A stretch of 64,000 nt of DNA, taken from positions 342,501-406,500 of the forward strand of contig NZ_VYGV01000028.1 of the NCBI RefSeq assembly GCF_013387465.1. Direction: 5' to 3'. Under the pieces are notes generated by a model that had not been told where the DNA came from, did no database searches, and saw nothing but the letters and a program-made list of their open reading frames with translations. A program made the position numbers and the translations under genes. The first letter of the stretch is position 1; each line of letters begins with the position of its first letter. The DNA comes from Hydrogenophaga aromaticivorans (GTDB lineage: Bacteria > Pseudomonadota > Gammaproteobacteria > Burkholderiales > Burkholderiaceae_C). Below are positions 56,508-64,000 of the stretch, in pieces.

Positions 56508-58940
56508 ATGCCGAATTCGTCACAGTTGCTCGATCAATGTTTTGATGAGGTCGCCCGCCAGGCGAAGCCTTTGCTGGGCCGTTGTGTCGAGGCGGCGGTG
56601 GCTTCTTTGCAGGCGGCCGAAACGAAGTCCAGCGCGGTGGCCGAGCGCCAGCGCCTGGCCCAGGCCTGCTGGGGATTGACACAACGCAAGGGCGTGCTGA
56701 CCGATACCTACCCGGCGCGCTTGCGCGAGGCCTTCGAGCGGGGAGGGGACGAGGGCGGGCGAACGTCGTCGCTGGCCCTGCTGTCCGACTCCTCGTTGCT
56801 GGCGCTGGTGGATGACCTGTCGGTGTCCGAATCGCTGGAATCGGCCCGCCTGCTGCAGGACCTGATGCCGGTGGTGGAGCAGGCCCTGACGGCGCTGGAT
56901 GCGCGCATGAGTTCGCTCATCGGCTTCGAGACGGTGCAGGTGGAGAAGAACCCGCTGCGTCCCTCGGTGTTCGTGCGGGTGCTGCGCGACCTCATTGCCG
57001 AGTTCGAGCGCGAGCCCGAGATCCGGTCCCTGTGGTTGCAGCACCTGGCCAGCCCGCTCGGTCGCGGGCTGTGCCAGCTCTACGAGCAACTGGCGCTGCG
57101 GCTGCAGCAGGCCAATGTGCAGGAAGCGGGCTATCGCATCCGCCTGGTGGAGGATCCGCAAGCAGGCTCGGGCTCGGGTCCGACTTCAGCGCGGCGCGAT
57201 CCATGGGCCCGCGACGCGCAGTCTTTTGAACCCGCTCTGACCGGGCGCGGTGATCCGTATCAGACGCTGCCGCCCATGACGGCTCTGGCCGGCACGCAGG
57301 CCCGGCTGGACCATCAGGTGTTCCACGATTTCCTGGCCGATGAGGGTGGCCGGTTCGAGCAAGCGCTCGATTCGGGTTATTACGACCAGCTGTTGCGTGA
57401 GCAGCGGATCGCCCAGGCCCAGGCCGATCTGCCCCTGCTGGACGAGGTGGTGGTCGACCGCGAGCGTGTGCAGTTCCGCGGCCTGCCGGTCGTCGACCGG
57501 CCCGCTCGAGCGGTCAGCATCGGTTCGCAGCTGGGCACGGACCACTGGGGCGCCTACGCCGCCCCGCACGAGCGCACGCGGGTGTTGCTCGACCTCAAAC
57601 AGCAGGCCGAACGCGTGTCGCAGGCGGTGGGCCTGGACCTGGTGCGCAAGCTGGTCAACCAGGTGGCGCGCGATCCGCTGCTGCTGGCGCCGGTGCGCGA
57701 GGCGGTGGTGGCGCTGGAGCCGGCCCTGCTGCGGCTGGCGATGGACGACCCCCGGTTCTTCGCCAAAGACCAGCACCCGGCCCGCCTGCTGGTGGAACAG
57801 GTCGCGCAGCGCAGCTTCCGCTTCAACGACGAATTCTCGGGCGAGTTCGAGCAGTTCCATGCGCCGGTGCGCGAGGCCGTCAATGCCCTCAACGCCTTGC
57901 CCGGTGCGACGCCCGAACCCTTTGCGGTGGCGCTGGAACACCTGCGGGAAGACTGGGCAAGTGCCGACCAGGCCGAGGCGGATGCGCAGACGCAGCACCT
58001 GCAGGCCCTGCATTTCGCCGAAGCGCGCCAGGAGCTGGCGGACCAAGTGGCGTGGGAAATCAGCCTGCGGCCCGACGTGTTCAACGCGCCCGCGGCGGTG
58101 CTGGATTTTCTCTACGGCAGCTGGTCGCTGGTGATCGCCGAGGCGCAGCTGCGCCATCCCGACGGCGGCCCTGACCCCTTGGGCTACCGGGCCCTGATCT
58201 CGGATCTGCTGTGGAGCGTGCGCCACGAGGTCACGCTGCACCAGCCGCGCAAGCTGATCGAGATGCTGCCGGGCCTGCTGCAGAAACTGCGAGCCGGGCT
58301 GGGCATGCTGGACAAACCGGTAGAGGAAACACAGACCTTTTTCGATGCCTTGATCCGCTACCACGAGCCGGTGCTGGCGTTGCGCCGTGCCAGCGCCCGG
58401 TCCCAGGCCGGGACTTCGATGCCGGGTGCGCTCGAAACCCCGGTGGTCGCCTTTCCCGAAACGGACAACCTGGCCGAGGCTCCCCGGCCGCGGGTGGCAG
58501 ACACGCCCTGGCTGGCGGCGCGAGAGCGGGTCGAGGCCGGGTTCCAGGATGCGCCGGCTGCGGTTGCCACGGTGGTGGAGGACTCCGCGGCAGCGCCACT
58601 GTCCACGTCCAGCGAAGAGGCGGATGAAGGGACGGAAACCGCAGGCGTGCTCGCCAGTCTGCATGTGGGTGACTGGGTGGATCTGCAGGCCAGCGGACAG
58701 TGGTTGCGTGCCCGGCTGGTCTGGGCCAACGCCCGGGCCACGCTGTTCCTGTTCACCAGCCGGGGCGGGCACCCGCACACCATGACCCGGCGCAGCTGCG
58801 AAAAGCTCATCCGCCAGCGCGGGTTGCGGCCGCTGGCCGTGCGTCCGGTGGTCGATGCCGCCATCGACGCGGTGGTCAAGGGCGTGCCCGGCGCTCCCGC
58901 TCACGCCTGTGTCGTCGCCACCGATGCGGTTCCGGCCTGA
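56508..58940 (+). CDS. DUF1631 family protein
   Basis: 810 residues, largely helical and acidic, soluble. The last 120 residues carry the family signature: VGDWVDLQASGQWLRARLVWANARATLFLFTSRGG in two parts, then HTMTRRSCEKLIRQRGLRPL, a PilZ-like tail. No catalytic motif is visible, and the function is unknown. An Ala/Pro/Glu-rich linker (about 620-710) separates body and tail. RBS AAGGA is 3-4 nt before the ATG, and TATAAA lies 12 nt further up. Its stop is TGA followed at once by TAG and a hairpin. Confidence 0.9.
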   Translation: MPNSSQLLDQCFDEVARQAKPLLGRCVEAAVASLQAAETKSSAVAERQRLAQACWGLTQRKGVLTDTYPARLREAFERGGDEGGRTSSLALLSDSSLLALVDDLSVSESLESARLLQDLMPVVEQALTALDARMSSLIGFETVQVEKNPLRPSVFVRVLRDLIAEFEREPEIRSLWLQHLASPLGRGLCQLYEQLALRLQQANVQEAGYRIRLVEDPQAGSGSGPTSARRDPWARDAQSFEPALTGRGDPYQTLPPMTALAGTQARLDHQVFHDFLADEGGRFEQALDSGYYDQLLREQRIAQAQADLPLLDEVVVDRERVQFRGLPVVDRPARAVSIGSQLGTDHWGAYAAPHERTRVLLDLKQQAERVSQAVGLDLVRKLVNQVARDPLLLAPVREAVVALEPALLRLAMDDPRFFAKDQHPARLLVEQVAQRSFRFNDEFSGEFEQFHAPVREAVNALNALPGATPEPFAVALEHLREDWASADQAEADAQTQHLQALHFAEARQELADQVAWEISLRPDVFNAPAAVLDFLYGSWSLVIAEAQLRHPDGGPDPLGYRALISDLLWSVRHEVTLHQPRKLIEMLPGLLQKLRAGLGMLDKPVEETQTFFDALIRYHEPVLALRRASARSQAGTSMPGALETPVVAFPETDNLAEAPRPRVADTPWLAARERVEAGFQDAPAAVATVVEDSAAAPLSTSSEEADEGTETAGVLASLHVGDWVDLQASGQWLRARLVWANARATLFLFTSRGGHPHTMTRRSCEKLIRQRGLRPLAVRPVVDAAIDAVVKGVPGAPAHACVVATDAVPA

Positions 58941-58959
58941 TAGGGGCACAACCCCTATC
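58939..58959 (+). terminator. hairpin overlapping the DUF1631 stop codon
   Basis: GATAGGGG-cacaa-CCCCTATC is a perfect 8-bp stem beginning inside the TGA. No T-run follows, so it is not a standard terminator. Confidence 0.4.
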
Positions 58960-58990
58960 TCCGGGGCGGCGTCTTTTCTATGATGGCACC

Positions 58991-60424
58991 ATGACCCAGA
59001 CCCCGCCCGACCTCCCGATGCGCGCCCTGTTTGACGCGCAGTACCGGGCCAGCCGCTCCCAGATCGACGTGCCGCTGGCGCTTCGGCTCGACCGCCTGCA
59101 GCGCATGCGGGCCTTGATCGACGTGCACGGCGCGGCGCTGGCCGAAGCGGTGCAGGCCGATTTCGGCGTGCGCTCCCTGCAACTCACCGAGGTGGCCGAC
59201 TTTTTTGTGCTGCGCGCGCTGCTGGGCGACCTGGAGAAGCACACCGGCGCGTGGATGAAAGCGCGGCGCGTGTCCACACCCATCTACCTGCAGCCCGCCA
59301 GCGCGCACATCCAGCGCCAGCCGCTGGGCGTGATCGGCGTCATCGGCCCCTGGAACTACCCGCTGCAGCTCACGCTGGGCCCGGCCGCCACGGCGCTGGC
59401 GGCGGGCAACCGCGTGATGATCAAGCCCAGCGAGCTCACGCCGCACACCTCGGCGTTGCTGGCCGCGGTGTTGAACCAGGCCTTTGCGACCGACGAGGTG
59501 TGTGTGGTGCAGGGCGGGGCGGACGTGGCGCACGAGTTCGCCAGCCTGCCGTTTGACCACCTGTTCTTCACCGGCTCCACCGCCGTTGGCCGCAAGGTGG
59601 CGGCGGCTGCGGCCGCCAACCTCACGCCCACCACGCTGGAGCTGGGCGGCAAGTCACCCTGCATCATCGACGCTTCGTGCGACATCGCCAGCGCCGCCAT
59701 CAAGATTGCCCACGGCAAGCTGCTCAACGCCGGGCAGACCTGCATCGCACCCGACTACGTGCTGCTGCCGCGCGGGCGCGAGGCCGAATTCGAAAAGGCG
59801 TTTGCGGCGGCCGTGGTGCGCCTGTTCCCCACCATCGGCGGCAACCCCGACTACACCAGCATCGTCAGTGACCGGCACCATGCGCGCCTGCAGTCGCTGC
59901 TGTCAGAGGCCCGGACACAGGGTGCGCGGGTGGTGGAGATTCGCGCCTCGGTTGTGGAGGGGGCACACACGGTGGCCCAGGAGCGCCAGATGAACCCGGT
60001 CCTGGTGTTTGATACCCCGTCCGGTCTTCGCCTGATGCGCGAGGAGATCTTCGGCCCCATCCTGCCGGTGCTGACCTACAGAAAACTGGACGACGCCATC
60101 GCCACCATCAACACCGGGCCGCGCCCGCTGGCGCTCTACTGGTTCGGCAGCGACACCGGCGCGCGCGACCACGTGCTGAGCAACACAGTGAGCGGCGGCG
60201 TGACGGTGAACGACACCCTGCTGCACATTGCCCACGACAACCTGCCGTTTGGTGGCGTGGGAGAGAGTGGCTGGGGCGCCTACCACGGTGAAACGGGCTT
60301 CCTGCGTTTCACTCAGCAGAAGTCCGTGCTGGTGCAATCGCGCTTTGCGATGGGCAGCCTGTTTTACCCGCCGTACGGCAAGCGCTTTGACCAGGTGATG
60401 GGGCTGCTCAAGCGCTGGCTCTGA
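58991..60424 (+). CDS. coniferyl-aldehyde-dehydrogenase-type aldehyde dehydrogenase
   Basis: 477 residues of the NAD(P)-dependent ALDH superfamily. VIGPWNYPLQLTLGPAATAL, FTGSTAVGRKVA, TLELGGKSP (E217) and GQTCIAPDYVL (C251) are the catalytic blocks, and a hydrophobic C-terminal segment has LFYPPYGKRF. That closing segment is shared with fatty aldehyde and coniferyl aldehyde dehydrogenases. The true substrate is unknown. It lies 50 nt after the DUF1631 gene with no clear ribosome site. Confidence 0.92.
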   Translation: MTQTPPDLPMRALFDAQYRASRSQIDVPLALRLDRLQRMRALIDVHGAALAEAVQADFGVRSLQLTEVADFFVLRALLGDLEKHTGAWMKARRVSTPIYLQPASAHIQRQPLGVIGVIGPWNYPLQLTLGPAATALAAGNRVMIKPSELTPHTSALLAAVLNQAFATDEVCVVQGGADVAHEFASLPFDHLFFTGSTAVGRKVAAAAAANLTPTTLELGGKSPCIIDASCDIASAAIKIAHGKLLNAGQTCIAPDYVLLPRGREAEFEKAFAAAVVRLFPTIGGNPDYTSIVSDRHHARLQSLLSEARTQGARVVEIRASVVEGAHTVAQERQMNPVLVFDTPSGLRLMREEIFGPILPVLTYRKLDDAIATINTGPRPLALYWFGSDTGARDHVLSNTVSGGVTVNDTLLHIAHDNLPFGGVGESGWGAYHGETGFLRFTQQKSVLVQSRFAMGSLFYPPYGKRFDQVMGLLKRWL

Positions 60425-60436
60425 GCGCCGGGGCGA

Positions 60437-60682
60437 TCAGCTGTTGAGGGTGTTGTCCCCGTCGCTGTACATCACGAGCGGGATCGGCTGCAGGTAACCC
60501 TGGAGCTGCAGCCCGTGTGCCAGCTCGGAGACGTCATCCCCCAGCAGCATGGAAAGCTCCCGCTCGCTGCGCCGTCCATTGGCCATCAGCAGCAGGCTGT
60601 GGGCTTTGCGCCCGATCTGGCCCGGGCGTGCGAGTGCGTCCCAGGCCTTGGGTGTTTTGGCGAACCGTTCGATGTTGGCCAT
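60437..60682 (-). CDS. small conserved hypothetical protein
   Basis: 81 residues with no membrane segment. A basic N-terminal part (IGRKAHSLLLMANGRRSEREL) leads into an acidic helical segment (SMLLGDDVSELAHGLQLQGYL), a layout that recalls a winged-helix or small regulatory fold but cannot be assigned. RBS GGGAG lies 8 nt before the ATG. The gene is convergent with the aldehyde dehydrogenase, 12 nt away. Confidence 0.72.
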   Translation of the reverse strand: MANIERFAKTPKAWDALARPGQIGRKAHSLLLMANGRRSERELSMLLGDDVSELAHGLQLQGYLQPIPLVMYSDGDNTLNS

Positions 60683-60830
60683 ATGGTGCTCCCTGTGCGT
60701 GTGACTTCAGATCAGCAAGATACGGGCCGGGCGTGACAGGGGCGTGACAAGGCCGCCAGCGCCCGATGGCCGGGCACTTTGCACCGCGAGCGGGCGCTAT
60801 GCTCTCGCCAGCCTCCACCGAAGCACCGAC

Positions 60831-61211
60831 ATGAAGCCCAAGAACCCCGAGATCACCTTTTTCCACAACCCCGCCTGCAGCACCTCGCGCAACGTGCTGG
60901 CCATGGTCCGCGAGGCGGGCGTCGACCCGCTGGTGGTTGAGTACCTGAAGACGCCCTACACGCGCGAACAGCTGGCCGGCCTGCTGAAAGCCATGGCCCT
61001 GCGCCCGCGCGACGTGATCCGGACCAAGGGCGATCTGTACGCGCAGCTCGATCTGGCCCGGCCCGACTGGAGCGATGAGCAATTGCTCGATTTCATGGTG
61101 AACCACCCGGTGCTGGTGGAGCGGCCCATCGTCGTCACGCCGCTGGGCACGCGCCTGTGCCGGCCCAAGGAGCGGGTCTGGGAGGTGTTGCCTGTCGAGC
61201 GGCCCGCCTGA
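60831..61211 (+). CDS. ArsC-family (glutaredoxin-type) arsenate reductase-like protein
   Basis: 126 residues. The catalytic Cys is in FFHNPACSTSRNVL (C16). VVEYLKTPYTREQL and HPVLVERPIVVTPLGTRLCRP complete the ArsC signature. Members reduce arsenate with glutathione or act as Spx/YffB-type proteins. No ars operon genes are near, so arsenate as the true substrate is not certain. Stop 61211 is directly adjacent to the convergent AraC-type gene. Confidence 0.9.
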   Translation: MKPKNPEITFFHNPACSTSRNVLAMVREAGVDPLVVEYLKTPYTREQLAGLLKAMALRPRDVIRTKGDLYAQLDLARPDWSDEQLLDFMVNHPVLVERPIVVTPLGTRLCRPKERVWEVLPVERPA

Positions 61212-62066
61212 TCAGGCGGACGCTGGTCGACCCGGCCCGAAGCGTGTGGGCGGCTGGCCCAGCGCGGCGCGGAACATGGCGGTGAAGGCACTGTCGCTCG
61301 CGTAGCCGCTGGCCGCGGCCACCTGGCTCACGGGCGCGCCGCGCGCCAGCATGGGCAATGCATGGGCCAGCACCACCTGCTGGCGCCAGCGCTGGAAGCC
61401 GGTCCCCAGTTCTTCACGAAACAGCCGCGCCAGCGTGCGTTCGCTCGCACCGCTGTGCGCCGCCCAGGCGGCCAGCGTGGCGTGCTGCGCGGGTGCGTTC
61501 ATCACGGCTTCGCACAGCGTGCGCAGCCGGCGGTCGCCGTGTTGCGGGTCGGGCATGGGCACACCCAGTGGCTGGGTGGGTGCGTTCGCGATCTCGGCCA
61601 GCACCAGCGTGGCCAGGGCCTGCTGCTGGGGCGCTTGCTGCGCGTGCGGCAGGTCCATGCCGCGCACCAGCTCGCGCAGCAGCGGCGACACCACCAGGAC
61701 GCGCGAACAGCGCCAGTCCGCCGGCACCACCGACGCATCGATGTAGAGGGTGTGCAATTGCGAGGCTTCGAGCATGGTGACCGCGTGCCGCGCCCCCGGC
61801 GGAATCCAGACCGCGCGCGACGGCGGCACGATGGTGGTGGTTTCGAACGCGGGCGCGTTGCTGCTCGGGTCTCCCGGCGTGGACACCGTCACCTGCAGCA
61901 GGCCGCTGGCGCAACAGGCGAGCTGGCCCCAGGGGTGGTGGTGCGGCTCGAACTGGGTGTCGTGCCCCATGGCGCGTGCGCGGCAGCGCACCGGCCGCGC
62001 TGGCGTGGGTTCGAAGGGGTCGGTGTCGCCGACCGGTACGGCCTGGCGCGGGCGGCGGGGTTTCAT
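61212..62066 (-). CDS. AraC family transcriptional regulator
   Basis: 284 residues. The cupin-like sensor half has FEPHHHPWGQLACCASG and VPPSRAVWIPPGARHAV. The DNA-binding half (about 190-275) has two helix-turn-helix units: LAAWAAHSGASERTLARLF and VSQVAAASGYASDSAFTAMF, with FRAALGQPPTRF closing. The type with this sensor controls a divergent exporter in E. coli (NimR/NimT), and an MFS gene is divergent here, 89 nt away. The effector is unknown. Confidence 0.92.
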   Translation of the reverse strand: MKPRRPRQAVPVGDTDPFEPTPARPVRCRARAMGHDTQFEPHHHPWGQLACCASGLLQVTVSTPGDPSSNAPAFETTTIVPPSRAVWIPPGARHAVTMLEASQLHTLYIDASVVPADWRCSRVLVVSPLLRELVRGMDLPHAQQAPQQQALATLVLAEIANAPTQPLGVPMPDPQHGDRRLRTLCEAVMNAPAQHATLAAWAAHSGASERTLARLFREELGTGFQRWRQQVVLAHALPMLARGAPVSQVAAASGYASDSAFTAMFRAALGQPPTRFGPGRPASA

Positions 62067-62155
62067 GGGTGGGGCAGGGCGGTTTGGCTGGAATTCGACA
62101 GGAATTGTCTTTTTATCGCAAAACAGCCCTGCTTGCCCACCCTACCATTGGCCGC

Positions 62156-63385
62156 ATGAACACCGCCACCCTCGGCGCCACAGCGCCGGCCAACCCCATT
62201 CCCCTCAAGCAGGATGCTTCCGTCATCGGGCTGGTCGGCCTGGCGCACGGCACATCGCACTTCTCCCACCTGCTGCTCGCCCCCCTGTTCCCGGTGTTCA
62301 TGCGCGACTTCGGCCTGAGCTATTCCGACGTCGGACTGCTCATGAGCATCTTTTTCATCATCTCGGGTTCGGGCCAGGCCATGGCCGGCTTCGTGGTGGA
62401 CCGCATAGGTGCGCGGCCGGTGCTGTTCGCCGCCATCACCTGCTTCCTGATGGCGTCGCTGGCCGCTTCCATGGTCACGGGCTACATGGGCCTGGTGCTG
62501 GTGGCCGCTCTGGCCGGACTGGGCAACGCGCCGTTCCATCCGGCGGACTTCACCATCCTGAACCAGCGCGTGTCGGCGCCGCGCCTGGGCCACGCCTTCA
62601 GCGCCCACGGTCTCACCGGCAACCTGGGCTGGGCGCTGGCGCCCGCGTTCCTGGTCGGCATCACCGCGCTGGCCGACTGGCGCACCGCATACCACGCCGC
62701 CGCGATGCTCTACGTGGCCGTTCTGGCCCTGCTGTTCTGGCAGCGCGACAAGCTGCGCACCGAGGTGCACGTGCGCCTCGCCGACGCACCGAAGGGTTCT
62801 GAGCTGGACTATCTGAAACTGCCGGTGGTGTGGTGGTGTTTTGCCTTTTTTCTCTTGTCCACGATGACGCTCGCGGTGGTGCAGAGTTTTGCGCCATCGA
62901 TCCTGAAGAGCCTGTACGGCGTGAGCGTCGAAGCGGCAACGCTGACCATCAGCGCCTACATGCTGTGCGGCGCCGGTGGCATGCTGGTCGGTGGCTTCGT
63001 CGCGGCCTATGGGCAGAGCCACCGGTTCTCCAGCGACCGCGTGGTGGCGGTCTCGATGTCCAGTGGTGCGGCCTTGCTGCTGCTGTGCGCCACGGGCTGG
63101 CTGGGCGCCACCGGCACCATGGTGGCGCTGGCCGCCACCGGCTTCGCCGTCGGCGTGGGTGGCCCGAGCCGCGACATGATGATCAAGAAAGCCACGCCCA
63201 AAGGCGCAACCGGCCGGGTCTATGGCACCGTGTATTCGGGTCTGGACGTGGGTTTTGCGATCTCGCCGCTGGTGTTTGGCGCCCTGATGGACCGCGGCTG
63301 GTACGCGCTCACGCTGGCCGGCGCCGCGGTGGTGCTGTTCATATCGGTCTATGCGGCTGTGGGTGTCGGCCGCAGGACAGTTTGA
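62156..63385 (+). CDS. MFS transporter, Fsr (fosmidomycin-resistance)-like
   Basis: 409 residues, 12 membrane helices. GLAHGTSHFSHLLLAPLFPVFMRDFGLSY is split as GLAHGTSHFSHLLLAP and FMRDFGLSYSDVGLLMSIFF. Motif A-like FVVDRIGARPVL and FHPADFTILNQRV are Fsr-type features. It is probably a drug or metabolite exporter under the divergent AraC regulator. The start is ATG at 62156. The frame is open 60 codons further up but into the regulator's promoter. Confidence 0.88.
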   Translation: MNTATLGATAPANPIPLKQDASVIGLVGLAHGTSHFSHLLLAPLFPVFMRDFGLSYSDVGLLMSIFFIISGSGQAMAGFVVDRIGARPVLFAAITCFLMASLAASMVTGYMGLVLVAALAGLGNAPFHPADFTILNQRVSAPRLGHAFSAHGLTGNLGWALAPAFLVGITALADWRTAYHAAAMLYVAVLALLFWQRDKLRTEVHVRLADAPKGSELDYLKLPVVWWCFAFFLLSTMTLAVVQSFAPSILKSLYGVSVEAATLTISAYMLCGAGGMLVGGFVAAYGQSHRFSSDRVVAVSMSSGAALLLLCATGWLGATGTMVALAATGFAVGVGGPSRDMMIKKATPKGATGRVYGTVYSGLDVGFAISPLVFGALMDRGWYALTLAGAAVVLFISVYAAVGVGRRTV

Positions 63386-63411
63386 ATTTCGACCCGCGGC
63401 ACAATGCCGGC

Positions 63412-64000
63412 ATGACACAAAAACTCGCCGGCCACCTGCTCGTCGAATGCCTGATCGCCCAGGGTGTGACCCACGCCTTTGGCGTGCCGGGCGAAAGTTA
63501 CCTCGCCGTGCTCGACGGCTTTCATGCCCACGCCGACCGCATCCGTTTCGTGATGAACCGGCAGGAGGGCGGCGCCGCCTTCATGGCCGAAGCCCAGGGC
63601 AAGCTCACCGGGCGACCGGGCATCTGCTTCGTGACCCGCGGACCGGGCGCGACCAACGCCTCCATCGGCCTGCACACCGCCTTCCAGGACTCCACGCCCA
63701 TGGTGCTGTTCATCGGCGATGTGGCCAGCGACGCGCGCGACCGCGAAGCCTTTCAGGAGGTGGACTACCTGAGCTTCTTTGGGCCGAGCACCAAGGGCAT
63801 GGCCAAGCGCGTGGAGCGCATCGACGATGCGCGCCGCATCCCCGAATACGTGGCCCGCGCCTTCGCCACCGCCATGAACGGCCGGCCCGGTCCGGTGGTA
63901 CTCGTGCTGCCCGAAGACATGCTTACGCAAACCGTGGACGTCGAACCGCTGCCGCGCGTGGAGCCGGTGCAGGCCTGGAGCGACCCGGGCGCGCTGCGCA
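63412..64000 (+). CDS. thiamine-diphosphate-dependent enzyme, acetolactate-synthase-like (partial)
   Basis: 196 codons seen; the rest is outside the window. The N-terminal ThDP-binding PYR domain shows VTHAFGVPGESYLAVLDG, FVMNRQEGGAAFMAEAQGKL (catalytic Glu), GICFVTRGPGATNASIGLH and FQDSTPMVLFIGDV. The linker NGRPGPVVLVLPED closes the domain. The family includes acetolactate synthase, benzoylformate decarboxylase and related lyases; which one cannot be told from this part. It is 26 nt after the MFS gene and may be co-transcribed. Confidence 0.88.
   Translation, partial: MTQKLAGHLLVECLIAQGVTHAFGVPGESYLAVLDGFHAHADRIRFVMNRQEGGAAFMAEAQGKLTGRPGICFVTRGPGATNASIGLHTAFQDSTPMVLFIGDVASDARDREAFQEVDYLSFFGPSTKGMAKRVERIDDARRIPEYVARAFATAMNGRPGPVVLVLPEDMLTQTVDVEPLPRVEPVQAWSDPGALR

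Overview
This 64 kb window looks like a chromosomal segment of a GC-rich betaproteobacterium, most likely Burkholderiales/Comamonadaceae (a Hydrogenophaga- or Acidovorax-like genus). That is inferred from the rRNA sequence, the rpsF-priB-rpsR-rplI-dnaB order, the Fur-controlled tonB-exbB-exbD-hemP operon, the DUF1631 protein and the hom-thrC-molybdopterin operon. I see no phage, transposase, integron or CRISPR array. The content is almost all core or conserved accessory genes.

Layout. 1-2005: 3' part of a 23S rRNA, a 5S rRNA and their terminator. 2151-10256: quinone oxidoreductase, the stress operon surE-pcm-nlpD (no rpoS follows it), a PolB-type exonuclease, RlmD, a small lipoprotein, a YccA-type membrane protein and a GlcG-type protein. 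10365-16971: iron acquisition, all on the minus strand: a 25-residue membrane microprotein, tonB, exbB, exbD and hemP behind one Fur box, then a catecholate-type receptor with its PiuC hydroxylase and a flavin hydroxy-acid oxidase behind a second Fur box. 17317-19693: ahpC and ahpF. 19783-39645: a carbon-uptake and signalling region. 39793-44755: rpsF-priB-rpsR-rplI, dnaB and phoH. 44940-52856: bcp, a Mth938-type protein, alaA, hom-thrC and mobB-moeA-moaD-moaE. 52871-64000: GNAT, clpB, DUF1631, aldehyde dehydrogenase, ArsC-like reductase, an AraC/MFS divergent pair and the start of a ThDP enzyme.

The most interesting part is 19783-39645. It holds three sodium:solute symporters (ActP with YjcH, and two DUF4212-paired VC_2705-type transporters), a fourth SSS domain fused to a histidine kinase, its response regulator, PEP synthase with its regulator, a cNMP/CBS/DUF294 nucleotidyltransferase protein, and an unusual protein. 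That protein carries a histidine-kinase-like core without the catalytic His or ATP-site motifs, joined to an intact DEDDh exonuclease. I read the whole as an acetate/short-acid sensing and gluconeogenic switch with a possible nuclease output.

Other signals worth checking are a repeat family of about 80-100 bp that begins 0-2 nt after the stop codons of four unrelated genes, EF-hand-like loops at matching places in both DUF4212-paired symporters, twin 12-bp palindromes 30 bp apart, and a terminator-shaped hairpin in the rpsF leader. All functional statements come from motif and family recognition; nothing was searched or computed.
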